Below, piece by piece: positions 1 to 8,403 of a stretch of DNA of 64,000 nucleotides. The stretch spans positions 310,001 through 374,000 of the forward strand of contig AP025580.1 of assembly GCA_022846035.1 (NCBI GenBank). Direction: 5' to 3'. The notes beneath the pieces were generated by a model, which had not been told where the DNA came from, did not search any database, and saw only the letters and a program-made list of their open reading frames with translations. The stretch comes from Christensenellaceae bacterium (lineage in GTDB: Bacteria; Bacillota; Clostridia; Christensenellales; Christensenellaceae). Each line of letters starts with the position of its first letter. Positions within the stretch are counted from its first letter, which is position 1. A program made the position numbers and the translations under genes.

Positions 1-237
1 CGGGGCTTCCGTACGATTTATACCGGTCCGGCTCATCCATACGGAGAGGGTCTATGGCCGATTCCGGCGCTGGGAATCGGATATACGGAGACAAAGATCG
101 TCGAGTGTTACGATTTCATCAAGGCGATTGCGGAAAACAAACAGGCCTCGCCTAATTTTGAAGACGGCTACCAGATCGAGCGGATCAGCGACGCCGTCAT
201 GAGATCCGGCGCGAGCCGCGCATGGGAAAAGGTTTGA
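1..237 (+). CDS. Gfo/Idh/MocA-family oxidoreductase, C-terminal fragment (5' end outside window)
   Basis: Only the last 78 residues are visible, in frame 1 from the window edge to TGA at 235-237. The stretch HPYGEGLWPIPALGIGY followed by a helix with YDFIKAIAENK and an ending ERISDAVMRSGA is typical of the C-terminal domain of NAD(P)-dependent sugar or inositol dehydrogenases of this family. The Rossmann half is not in the window, so substrate and cofactor cannot be read. It lies 30 bases before the glycosidase-like gene and probably shares its operon with importer A. A mutated copy of its last 57 bases lies at 5411-5467. Confidence 0.8.
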   Translation, partial: RGFRTIYTGPAHPYGEGLWPIPALGIGYTETKIVECYDFIKAIAENKQASPNFEDGYQIERISDAVMRSGASRAWEKV

Positions 238-267
238 GTCAAACAGAACAAACAAAGGAGGCGCAAA

Positions 268-1422
268 ATGAATCAGCTCGATTATTTTGGAGGAACCGAA
301 CAAAAGCAATTTGAAGCCACTGGTTTTTTTAGGATTCAGGAGGAGGGAGAACGGCAGTGGTTGATTGATCCGGAAGGGAATGCATTTATTTCCGTAGGGC
401 TGAATCATCTGGATGATTCTAACTTGAAATATCAGTATAACCTTAACATCTGGAAAGAAAAGTATTCTTCAAATAAAGATAAATGGATCCGTGAAGGCCT
501 TGTAAAGGACATGAAAGACTGGGGATTCAATACAATTGGATGGACGCAGGAATATATCAGTGGGGACTGGGGCAAGGCGCTCGACTGGGGTGTGAATATT
601 AACCTCGGGCACTCCACGCCATGGAGCGCGGCGGATTACAGGACGGCGAATATGCCGTATGTTCTCCAGCTGCGCGTCGCGGAAATCGAGGACTGGAACG
701 GTCATCCTAATTTTCCCGACGTCTATTCCAGGGAATTCGACGTATACGCTGAGTGGTTGGCGCGCAGCATCTGCGCCGACCATGCGGACAGTCAGAACCT
801 GATCGGATATTTCTTCGTAGACATTGCGTCATGGCAGGACCATGCAAGCGGAAGGGATTTCCCGCAACTGGAAGGACTGGAAAAAGGGGAGAGGGACCGG
901 AAAGTGTTTGATATTGCTTCCAAATATTATGAAGTGGTCACGAAGCATATCCGCAGCTATGACAAAAACCATCTGATTCTTGGTGACCGGTACAACGGCA
1001 ACAAGGTAATCCCTACTCCGGTACTGGAAGCAATGAAACCGTATGTGGATGTATTTTCCGTGCAGTACTTCCCCGCCAATAACGAGGATGGATACCGGCA
1101 AATGCATGAAGACCTCAGAAAATGGCATGAAATCACGGGAAAACCCGTGCTTATCGCCGATATTGGAAACAGCTGCAAGACGGAGATGAATCCGGACCGG
1201 GTGTACGACCTTGACGGACAGGCCGCGCGCGCGCAGGACTATATCGATTCGCTGCGGCCGCTGCTGGACGAGCCGTGGTTTATCGGTTGGCACTGGTGTG
1301 CGTATGTGGAAAACACGGCGCGCGGATGGGGCTGCAAGACGCCCTTTGACGAACCGTATGAAGAATTTGTAGGGCCGGTGCGGGAATTCAACAACAAGGT
1401 GTACGACAACATCCTGAAATAG
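268..1422 (+). CDS. Agarase-like glycoside hydrolase clan A (TIM-barrel) protein, probably catalytically altered
   Basis: 384 aa. The start is set by AAAGGAGG six bases before ATG 268. There is no signal peptide, so it acts in the cytoplasm. The N-terminal WLIDPEGNAFISVGLNH (residues 31-47), the central LIGYFFVD (178-185) and the later DVFSVQYFP are hallmarks of cytosolic agarase-like barrel proteins. In relatives the middle strand usually reads GYF-x-DNE, with Glu as acid/base; here it is DIA (184-186). The second catalytic Glu expected after strand 7 appears as ADIG (297-300). It may therefore act on an unusual glycoside or be non-hydrolytic. It lies between the oxidoreductase and importer A, so a role on the imported sugar is likely. 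Confidence 0.65.
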   Translation: MNQLDYFGGTEQKQFEATGFFRIQEEGERQWLIDPEGNAFISVGLNHLDDSNLKYQYNLNIWKEKYSSNKDKWIREGLVKDMKDWGFNTIGWTQEYISGDWGKALDWGVNINLGHSTPWSAADYRTANMPYVLQLRVAEIEDWNGHPNFPDVYSREFDVYAEWLARSICADHADSQNLIGYFFVDIASWQDHASGRDFPQLEGLEKGERDRKVFDIASKYYEVVTKHIRSYDKNHLILGDRYNGNKVIPTPVLEAMKPYVDVFSVQYFPANNEDGYRQMHEDLRKWHEITGKPVLIADIGNSCKTEMNPDRVYDLDGQAARAQDYIDSLRPLLDEPWFIGWHWCAYVENTARGWGCKTPFDEPYEEFVGPVREFNNKVYDNILK

Positions 1423-1425
1423 CGG

Positions 1426-1488
1426 CGGCAGCAGACTGCTGCCGTTCCTGAAAAGAAGCCGCCGACGCGCGGAACAGCGCGTCGGCGG
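1426..1488 (+). other. Two strong stem-loops between glycosidase and ABC ATPase genes
   Basis: The first hairpin (1426-1444) pairs CGGCAGCA with TGCTGCCG. The second (1459-1488) is a perfect 12-bp stem, CCGCCGACGCGC with GCGCGTCGGCGG, and a 6-nt loop. No T-run follows on the + strand, so they look like intercistronic processing or 3'-end-protecting hairpins rather than full terminators. The ribosome site of the ATPase gene follows directly. Confidence 0.6.
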
Positions 1489-1506
1489 ACAGTAAGGAGT
1501 ATCCAT

Positions 1507-3006
1507 ATGGCCAAACATATCATTGAACTTAAAAAGATTGACATGAGCTTCAACGGCGTAAAGGTACTGGACCAGGTGGATTTCGCGCTGGAAAAAGGTG
1601 AAGTCCACGCACTGGTAGGAGGCAATGGCGCGGGAAAATCCACATTGATGAAAATCATGACCGGCGTATACATGAAAGATGCGGGAGAAATCATATTTGA
1701 CGGCAGTCCGGTCCATTTCCGGTCGCCACAGGATGCGGAAAAACTGGGGATCGCGATGATTTTCCAGGAATTCTCTCTGGCTCCGACCATGACGGTTACG
1801 GAAAATATATTCCTGAACCGAGAATTCAAAAAGAGGAATGGCCTCATTGACAACGGGAAGTGCACAGCGGAAGCGCGGCGTATCTTCAGCGAACTGAACG
1901 TAGCGATGGACCCAGGCGCGGTGATGTCCGACCTTGCTGCAGGGCAATGGCAGATGACGGAAATCGCCAAGGCTCTCGCGACAGACGCAAAGGTACTCGT
2001 CATGGACGAGCCGACCTCCTGCCTGACGGAAAACGAAGTGGGACACCTGTTCAGTATGATTAGAGAACTCAAAAAGAAAGGTATTGCAATCGTATATATC
2101 TCGCACCGCATGAAAGAAATCTACCAGGTTTGCGACCGGATCAGCATCCTCGCGGACGGAAAAAACGTCGTGACCGCCGACACGTCGGAAATCACGATGG
2201 AACAGATGATACGCGGGATCACGGGAAAAAATGTAGACAAATTCGAGTGGCAGGACAGAAAAACGCCGGTTGGGGAACGGATTGTGCTTTGCGCAAGCGG
2301 GATCAAGACGAACAACCGGGTGGAAAACGTGGACCTTACGCTGCGCGAGGGGGAGGTACTCGGGATTTCCGGCCTGGGCGGCAGCGGAACCAGCGAAACG
2401 CTGCGCGCGCTGTTTGGTATCGATCCTTTGGTTAAGGGCACGCTCACGGTGAACGGGGAGGAAGTCCGCTTTAGAAATCCCAGTCAGGCCATGAAAAAGG
2501 GCCTTGCGCTCATTCCGGAAGACAGGCGCGTGGAGGGATTGCTGGTGGATCATTCAGTTAAAGATAATATCTTGCTGCCGTCGCTTGATAAGCTTTCAAA
2601 CAGGGTGGGCGTAGTCGATGAAAAGAAATCAGTTCGGGTGGTAAACGACTGGACGGAGGAACTCCGCATAAAGACCGATTCCATGAACAAGCTTGTCCGT
2701 CTGCTTTCCGGCGGCAACCAGCAAAAGATCGTGTTTGCGAAATGGCTGGCAAACGAGCCGCAGATCATCCTGATGGACGAACCGACCAAGGGAATTGACA
2801 TCGGTTCCAAGGCGGAGATCATGGACATCATCCGCGGACTGGCACGGGACGGGAAGAGCGTCGTCATGGCTTCCTCTGAACTGGCCGAGATCCTTGCGAT
2901 TTGCGACCGGATTCTGATTATGCACCAGGGAAAGGTCATTCGGGAGCTGATGCGTGCAGAGATCGATTCAGAGGAGGAACTTCAACATGAAATCCAAAAT
3001 TTCTAA
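1507..3006 (+). CDS. Sugar ABC transporter ATPase A (RbsA/MglA type, two nucleotide-binding domains)
   Basis: 499 aa, the usual length for a fused double ATPase of the CUT2 class. Walker A of domain 1 is GGNGAGKST (38-46), Walker B ends VMDEPTS, and the domain 1 signature is the variant LAAGQ. Domain 2 has a degenerate Walker A (GLGGSGTSE), a good signature LLSGGNQQ and ILMDEPTKGID. It energises import by the permease, whose start lies inside this gene's last codons (20-base overlap). The start is ATG 1507 after AAGGAG. Substrate cannot be inferred from the ATPase. Confidence 0.93.
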   Translation: MAKHIIELKKIDMSFNGVKVLDQVDFALEKGEVHALVGGNGAGKSTLMKIMTGVYMKDAGEIIFDGSPVHFRSPQDAEKLGIAMIFQEFSLAPTMTVTENIFLNREFKKRNGLIDNGKCTAEARRIFSELNVAMDPGAVMSDLAAGQWQMTEIAKALATDAKVLVMDEPTSCLTENEVGHLFSMIRELKKKGIAIVYISHRMKEIYQVCDRISILADGKNVVTADTSEITMEQMIRGITGKNVDKFEWQDRKTPVGERIVLCASGIKTNNRVENVDLTLREGEVLGISGLGGSGTSETLRALFGIDPLVKGTLTVNGEEVRFRNPSQAMKKGLALIPEDRRVEGLLVDHSVKDNILLPSLDKLSNRVGVVDEKKSVRVVNDWTEELRIKTDSMNKLVRLLSGGNQQKIVFAKWLANEPQIILMDEPTKGIDIGSKAEIMDIIRGLARDGKSVVMASSELAEILAICDRILIMHQGKVIRELMRAEIDSEEELQHEIQNF

Positions 3007-3949
3007 CGCTGCAAGGACGTTCCATTGGCGGCAGAACGTCGTATATATTGCTTTTGTGGTCGTTGTCGTCGTATTTTCCATTTTGCTCGCGGATTCAGGC
3101 TTCCTGAAAATCAGTAACATCCTGAATATCGTAAGACAGACGTCCATTATTTCGATCATCGCGATCGCCATGACGTTTGTGATCTGCGCGGGCGAGTTGG
3201 ATTTGTCGGTGGGCGCGCTTGTCGGGCTGACATCCCTCACATGCGCTATGGCGTTGTCGTCCGGGTATGGAATATCAGGCGCGCTGGGTGCGGGCCTTGG
3301 AACGGGGGCGCTGTTTGGCCTGGCGAACGGCCTGCTGGTAAGCAGGCTCTCTATCCCGTCGTTTATCGTTACGATAGGTACTTCTTCCGTCGCAAACGGT
3401 GTCGCGATGTGGATTACCGGCTCTGCGCCCGTTCCCATTGATCATGAAGCCTATCTGTTCGCGTTCGGCACAGGCGATATTGGCGGCGTGGTTCCCGTGC
3501 TGCTGGTATGGCTCGTCGCGGCGGCGGTGATCGGGAATTTCGTATTGAAACGGACACGGTATGGAAGACGTGTGCTTGCAACAGGGGCGAATCCCGTGGC
3601 GGCACGGTTTACAGGAATCAACGTAAAAAACATCAAGCTGAGCGTCATGCTGCTGATGGGTGTGGTGACAGGCCTTGGAGGCATGCTGTACGCGGGCAGG
3701 ATGTATACGGGACGTTATACTCTGGGAGACGGCGCGGAGCTGGATGCAATCGCGGCAGTAATCTTAGGTGGCGCGGCGCTTTCAGGCGGAAAGGGCTCCA
3801 TCATTGGTACGATTGTGGGCGCGTTTTTGATCGGCATGGTGAACAACGGCCTCATCATTATGGGGCTCAATGTAAGTCAGCAGCTTATCATCAGGGGACT
3901 AATCGTAATCCTTGCCGTTGCGTTCGGCTACAAGAGTTCCAAACAATAG
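2987..3949 (+). CDS. Sugar ABC transporter permease A (RbsC/BPD_transp_2 type)
   Basis: 320 aa membrane protein with about eight to ten hydrophobic segments, starting VVYIAFVVVVVVFSILLAD, then the family signature GELDLSVGALVGL and the C-terminal ILGGAALSGGKGSIIGT. ATG 2987 is chosen because AGAGGAGG lies nine bases before it. A GTG 33 bases upstream has no ribosome site. The 20-base overlap with the ATPase gene implies translational coupling. The same overlap length occurs in importers B and C. Confidence 0.92.
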   Translation: MKSKISNAARTFHWRQNVVYIAFVVVVVVFSILLADSGFLKISNILNIVRQTSIISIIAIAMTFVICAGELDLSVGALVGLTSLTCAMALSSGYGISGALGAGLGTGALFGLANGLLVSRLSIPSFIVTIGTSSVANGVAMWITGSAPVPIDHEAYLFAFGTGDIGGVVPVLLVWLVAAAVIGNFVLKRTRYGRRVLATGANPVAARFTGINVKNIKLSVMLLMGVVTGLGGMLYAGRMYTGRYTLGDGAELDAIAAVILGGAALSGGKGSIIGTIVGAFLIGMVNNGLIIMGLNVSQQLIIRGLIVILAVAFGYKSSKQ

Positions 3950-4004
3950 AAATCCCATTTTTTCCACGTTTGTGGTGAAAATAATAAAAAACAGGAGGAG
4001 AAAA

Positions 4005-5228
4005 ATGAAAAAGGTATTGATTTTGGTGTTGGCGGCAGCTATGGTGCTTACGCTGTTTACCGCATGCGCGGACGGTGGAGCGGCGACTTCGGAAACAATT
4101 CCGCAGGAAAGCGTTGCGACTCCGGACTCAGGGGAAAGCGCCGCTGCTTCCGGCGAACAGGCGGGAACCTCGTGCGACCCCGATGAGAAGCTCGCGGAGC
4201 TGGACGGGAAATCCATCACGGTGGGCCCGAATGGCGAAACACCTGTATTTGCCAGTGATATTTCCATAACGGACGAACAGATCGAGCAGGTGAAGGCCAT
4301 GAACCTCAAAGCCGCGATTGCCATGCAGTACACGGGCAACGACTGGTCGCAGGCGCAGATCGACGCGCTCAAAGCGACGTTTGAAAAATACGGGATTGAA
4401 GTGATCGCGGTAACGGATCCGAACTTTGATGCGGCGCAGCAGACTGCGGATATAGAATCTATTCTGGCGACGGATCCGGACATTCTCGTTTCTATACCGG
4501 TAGATACTGCCGCCAACTCCGCAATCTACAAGAAAGCGACGGAGCAGGGCGTAAAGGTTGTGTTCATGAATCAGGCGGGAGATAACCTCGTTCCAGGGGA
4601 GGACTACGTAACGATCGTGTCGCCGGACGATATGGGTAATGGCGCGCGTTGCGCCCACCTGCTTGCCAAAGCGATCGGAGGCAAAGGGAAAATCGGCATT
4701 ATCTATTACGACGCTGTGTTCCGTACGACGGAAATCCGCTACGATGAAGCGCTTAAGGTATTTGAGGAATGTTATCCGGAGATCGAGATTGTAGAGGAGC
4801 AGGGCTTCAGTGGCAGCGATTCCTCCGGCGCGGCAGGCGAAGTGGCAGCAGCAATGCTGACCAAACATCCGGACCTTGACGGTATCTGGGGAATTTGGGA
4901 TGTTCCGTCGGAAGGCATTATTGCGGCGGTCAAGCAGGCCGGAATGGAAGACCAGGTAGCCGTAACCACCATTGACCTGGGGCTGAACGTAGGAATTGAG
5001 CTTGCAAAGGGCGGCGTGATTAAAGGACTGGCGGCACAGCAGGTTTATGACGCCGGCGTAGCCGAGGCGACGTGCGCGGCTCTTGCCTGCCTTGGTGAAG
5101 AAGTACCGACCTTTATTACGACCTCCGGCTTCGTAGTGGAACAAGATAATGTGCTTGACATGTGGAAAAACGTATATTACGCAGATCCGCCGCAGGAATT
5201 GGTCGCGGCTGCGGAAACACCGCAGTGA
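4005..5228 (+). CDS. Sugar-binding lipoprotein A (Peripla_BP_4 type)
   Basis: 407 aa. The start ATG 4005 follows CAGGAGGAG. A lipoprotein signal peptide ends at Cys21 (LFTAC), so the mature protein is anchored outside the membrane. After an acidic Ala/Ser/Glu linker comes VGPNGETPVF, shared with protein B, then a two-lobed RbsB-like fold (AAIAMQYTGNDWSQAQ, IEVIAVTDPNFDA, VVFMNQAGD, IGIIYYDAVF). In importer A this gene is last, whereas in B and C the binding protein is first. A terminator-like hairpin follows at 5278. Confidence 0.9.
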   Translation: MKKVLILVLAAAMVLTLFTACADGGAATSETIPQESVATPDSGESAAASGEQAGTSCDPDEKLAELDGKSITVGPNGETPVFASDISITDEQIEQVKAMNLKAAIAMQYTGNDWSQAQIDALKATFEKYGIEVIAVTDPNFDAAQQTADIESILATDPDILVSIPVDTAANSAIYKKATEQGVKVVFMNQAGDNLVPGEDYVTIVSPDDMGNGARCAHLLAKAIGGKGKIGIIYYDAVFRTTEIRYDEALKVFEECYPEIEIVEEQGFSGSDSSGAAGEVAAAMLTKHPDLDGIWGIWDVPSEGIIAAVKQAGMEDQVAVTTIDLGLNVGIELAKGGVIKGLAAQQVYDAGVAEATCAALACLGEEVPTFITTSGFVVEQDNVLDMWKNVYYADPPQELVAAAETPQ

Positions 5229-5277
5229 TCTGTTTCGTTTTTGAGACAGAGTAAATTGTAGAGAGTTTACAGACAGG

Positions 5278-5308
5278 AGTGCCAGACGTAACAGCGCGCG
5301 GCACTTTT
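5278..5308 (+). terminator. Terminator-like hairpin after importer A
   Basis: AGTGCC (5278-5283) pairs with GGCACT (5300-5305), followed by a short TTTT run. The surrounding bases (AGTTTACAGACA upstream, GCGCG in the loop arm) resemble the terminator at 10355-10390 after importer B, so the two seem to share ancestry. Confidence 0.5.
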
Positions 5309-5375
5309 GCTGTGCGGGAATCAGTCCTGGAAAACAAAGAATATCCAAAATACAAATCTTGAAATATTGAAATAT

Positions 5376-5461
5376 GGCCGGACAGGCGGACGCAATATTC
5401 CTCTGGAGCAAGCGACGCCGTCATGAGGTCGGGCGCGATCCGCGCATAGGAAAAGGTTTGA
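5376..5461 (+). pseudogene. Decayed tail of a Gfo/Idh/MocA oxidoreductase gene
   Basis: Bases 5411-5467 match bases 187-243 (end of the window's first gene) with only four differences in 57. One difference changes the TGG Trp codon to TAG, so the copy reads SDAVMRSGAIRA then stop, with the old TGA still in place at 5459-5461. Weaker similarity continues leftward for about 35 bases and then vanishes. It sits directly before binding protein B, as the intact gene sits before the glycosidase gene. Confidence 0.8.
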
Positions 5462-5513
5462 GTCAAATAAATTGGAGACATCCAATATCAAGAAAAAAAC
5501 AAGGAGGAAAGAA

Positions 5514-6821
5514 ATGAAAAAATTAGTGGCGATCATGGTAGTGATTGTGATGGCGGTGGCTGCTTTTACAGCCTGCGCCGAAACGACGGCTCCTGAGAAT
5601 TCCACGCAAACGCCTACAGAACAGGTAACGCAGGGAGCAACGGAGCCGACAGCCGAAGAAAGCGAAGCGGCGCCGGCAGAGGGCGGCGTAACAGAACGCC
5701 TGAATGCAATGGCGGCGGAGTATGGATGGCAGCAGCCATTCTGGTATGAAGAGCCCAGCGAAAACACGCTTAAAATGGCCGAATCGGCTCTCGACGGATC
5801 GGTTCTTAACTTTGGGCCGAATGGAGAAGAAGCGGTCTTAGGAAGCGATTTCGTTGCGGCCGTGACAGAAGATCAGAAAAACCAGATCGAAGCCCTCGAC
5901 GGAATGACGGCGGCGCTGTGCATGCGTTGGACAGGCAGCTTTTGGCCGAATCAGCAGATTGCAGGCATTACCGACACGCTCGAGTCCTATGGGATCGAGG
6001 TGATCGCAACAACAGACGCGAATTCGGACGACGTGACACAGATTTCCAATATCGAAGCGGCGATTGCGATGGAACCGGATCTTCTCTTTATCCATCCGAC
6101 GAATGAAGCTACCCTCACAGATGTGTGCAAAAAGGCCGTGGATGCCGGAATCAAAATCGTGTTTATGGATCAGGCGGTAGACGGACTTGAAGCGGGCACA
6201 GACTATGTTACCACGGTTACATGCGACAATCTTCTGAATGGTATGCGGCATGCCGACATTATTGCGCAGTCGCTGGAGGACAAAGCGGAAAAAAATGTCG
6301 GGATATTATACTATGCACCGCAGTTTACCGCAACCAATGACCGTTATGAAGGATTTGTAACAAGGATCGCAGCAAAATATCCGGACGTTAACATCGTGGC
6401 CATTGCGCCGTTCGAGGATGCGCTGGATACGGAAGCGTCCGCAGCGGCGCTGCTCACGGCGCATCCGGAGATCAACGCGATTTATACGGAGTGGGACGAA
6501 CCGGCAATCGGCATTATCTCTGCGGCGCGCGCGGCAGGACTTTCATCGGAGGATCTGGCAATCGGTACAGACCTTATGAGCGACGAGGTCGTGCTTGACT
6601 TGGCGCAGGGCGGATACGTAAAGGGGATCAGCACGCAGGATCCTTACCAGCAGGGAGTCGCCGAAGCGACGGCGGGTGTACTTGCCCTGATCGGCGCGGA
6701 CGTACCGGTATTTATTGAAGTAGTACCGACCATCGTTACCCGTGATAATCTTGCGGACACCTATGAAGCGGTATGCGGCGAACCTTTGTTTGCGGAGGCT
6801 GCCGAAGCGCTGAAGCAGTAA
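5514..6821 (+). CDS. Sugar-binding lipoprotein B (Peripla_BP_4 type)
   Basis: 435 aa. The start is ATG 5514 after AAGGAGGAAAGAA. The lipobox AFTAC places the lipidated Cys at residue 21. The protein keeps the GPNGEEAVLGSD segment of protein A and then the RbsB-like lobes (CMRWTGSFWPNQQIA, GIEVIATTDANSDD, KIVFMDQAVDG, VGILYYAP). An extra segment rich in aromatic residues (YGWQQPFWYEEPSENT) lies before the first lobe and has a counterpart in protein C (TQPAWFEQPTQTQ) but not in A. It begins the transcription unit of importer B. Confidence 0.9.
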   Translation: MKKLVAIMVVIVMAVAAFTACAETTAPENSTQTPTEQVTQGATEPTAEESEAAPAEGGVTERLNAMAAEYGWQQPFWYEEPSENTLKMAESALDGSVLNFGPNGEEAVLGSDFVAAVTEDQKNQIEALDGMTAALCMRWTGSFWPNQQIAGITDTLESYGIEVIATTDANSDDVTQISNIEAAIAMEPDLLFIHPTNEATLTDVCKKAVDAGIKIVFMDQAVDGLEAGTDYVTTVTCDNLLNGMRHADIIAQSLEDKAEKNVGILYYAPQFTATNDRYEGFVTRIAAKYPDVNIVAIAPFEDALDTEASAAALLTAHPEINAIYTEWDEPAIGIISAARAAGLSSEDLAIGTDLMSDEVVLDLAQGGYVKGISTQDPYQQGVAEATAGVLALIGADVPVFIEVVPTIVTRDNLADTYEAVCGEPLFAEAAEALKQ

Positions 6822-6843
6822 ACTGAAAATATGTAAAAATCCG

Positions 6844-6893
6844 AATGGGACAAGGCGGAACGGGACTTTTCAGGTTCCGCCTTACAGCCCATT
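6844..6893 (+). other. Intercistronic stem-loop between binding protein B and ATPase B
   Basis: A 10-bp inner stem, AAGGCGGAAC (6852-6861) with GTTCCGCCTT (6874-6883), lies inside an outer AATGGG/CCCATT pair. No T-run follows. Hairpins at this place often protect the abundant binding-protein mRNA and reduce read-through to the ATPase. Confidence 0.65.
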
Positions 6894-6909
6894 TTACAGG
6901 GTGGCAAAG

Positions 6910-8403
6910 ATGAATGAAAACGTTTTGGAAATGCACAATATCGAAAAACAATTCAGTGGCGTTCCTGTCCTGAAAAAAATGAATTTTTCCCTGAAAAAGG
7001 GTGAAGTCCACGCCCTGCTCGGAGGCAACGGCGCCGGAAAGTCTACGTTGATGAAGATACTGAACGGCGTATATACAAAGGACGCAGGGCAAATACGGAT
7101 CGACGGACAGGAGGTCGACCTGCACAGCGCGGAGGATGCGCATAAAAAGGGCATCGCCATGATCTACCAAGAGTTCAGCCTGCTGCCCGCCATGAGCGTC
7201 GCGGAAAATATTTATATTACGCGCGAGTGGAAAAAGGGCGGACTGATCGATGATAGAAAAAACATTAAAAAGACTGAAGAATTACTGAAATGGCTGGAAA
7301 TTGACAATATTGATCCCCGGGTTGCGGTCGAGTCGCTGGACGTCGGCTACTGGCAGATGGTAGAAATCGCAAAGGCGCTGTCTCAGGATGCAAAAATATT
7401 AGTTATGGACGAGCCAACGTCGTCTCTGTCAAAGGCGGAAACGAAAGCGCTGTTTAAGGTAATCCGCCAGCTCAAGGAAAAGGGGATCTCCATCATATAT
7501 ATTTCACACAGGATGGCCGAGGTTTTTGAAATTTGCGACAGGGTGACGATTCTGCGCGACGGCGTCAACGTTGCGACGGTCGAAAGCAGCGACATCACGA
7601 TGGAAGAAATCATCGATAAGATGCTCGATATAGCGGCTAAAACATCTTTTGAGCGTGTGGAAAGGAATTTTGAACAGTCCGGCGATCCCGTGCTGCGCGT
7701 AAGGGATTTTGCGTACGGAAACAAACTCACGGACGTCTCGTTTGAACTATACCCAGGGGAAATACTGGGGCTTGCCGGATTGATGGGGAGCGGGAGGACG
7801 GAGCTCGTCGAGTCCATATTCGGCATAAGGAAGAATTGGACGGGAGAAGTTGTCATACAGGGCGAGCCTATCAAAAGCCAAAAAGACGCGATGAATAAAG
7901 GAATCGCGCTTGTTCCCGAAGACCGCAGGCAGGAAGGGCTGATTTTGCAACACAGCATCAAAAGCAATTTTATGCTGCCCAGCGTCCGGCAGATGAGAAA
8001 AGGATTTTTGATAAACGATAAGAAAGGGGCGGATATTTCCAGGGAATATATTGAGAAGCTGTCAATCAAGGCGGATAGCATAGGCCAGATGGCGATGCTG
8101 CTTTCCGGCGGCAACCAGCAAAAAATCGTTTTAGGTAAATGGCTTGCGCGCGACCCCAAGGTTTTGATCCTGGATGAACCGACTATCGGCGTCGATGTCG
8201 CGGCCAAAGCCGAAATCCTGCGTATCATAAGGCAGCTTGCCGACAAGGGGGTTGCAGTACTGATGATCTCGTCGGAATTAAGTGAACTGGTGGCGGCGTG
8301 TGACCGGATCCTGGTCCTGTATAACCGGACGATCAATAAAGAACTGTCCGGACGAGAAATTGAATCGGAGGAGGTACTTCATCATGCAATCCAAGGTCTC
8401 TAG
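6910..8403 (+). CDS. Sugar ABC transporter ATPase B (RbsA/MglA type)
   Basis: 497 aa from ATG 6910. A GTG at 6901 would add three residues, but AGGGTGG fits the ATG better. Domain 1 has GGNGAGKST and VMDEPTSSLS with the variant signature LDVGY. Domain 2 has GLMGSGRTE and LLSGGNQQKIVLGKWL. It is a close relative of ATPases A and C, with all three sharing the KKGEVHAL lead into Walker A. It overlaps the permease start by 20 bases. Confidence 0.93.
   Translation: MNENVLEMHNIEKQFSGVPVLKKMNFSLKKGEVHALLGGNGAGKSTLMKILNGVYTKDAGQIRIDGQEVDLHSAEDAHKKGIAMIYQEFSLLPAMSVAENIYITREWKKGGLIDDRKNIKKTEELLKWLEIDNIDPRVAVESLDVGYWQMVEIAKALSQDAKILVMDEPTSSLSKAETKALFKVIRQLKEKGISIIYISHRMAEVFEICDRVTILRDGVNVATVESSDITMEEIIDKMLDIAAKTSFERVERNFEQSGDPVLRVRDFAYGNKLTDVSFELYPGEILGLAGLMGSGRTELVESIFGIRKNWTGEVVIQGEPIKSQKDAMNKGIALVPEDRRQEGLILQHSIKSNFMLPSVRQMRKGFLINDKKGADISREYIEKLSIKADSIGQMAMLLSGGNQQKIVLGKWLARDPKVLILDEPTIGVDVAAKAEILRIIRQLADKGVAVLMISSELSELVAACDRILVLYNRTINKELSGREIESEEVLHHAIQGL

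Noticed and set aside
1459-1488. Rho-independent terminator before ATPase A
   Set aside because: The stem is strong but no T-run follows on the coding strand, so it is listed as an intercistronic hairpin.
829-2553. 574-aa open frame on the minus strand
   Set aside because: It lies antisense to the ABC ATPase and glycosidase genes, has no ribosome site or domain, and arises from codon bias of the real genes.
4128-5411. 427-aa minus-strand open frame
   Set aside because: It is antisense to binding protein A, rich in Arg and Cys, with no recognisable domain.
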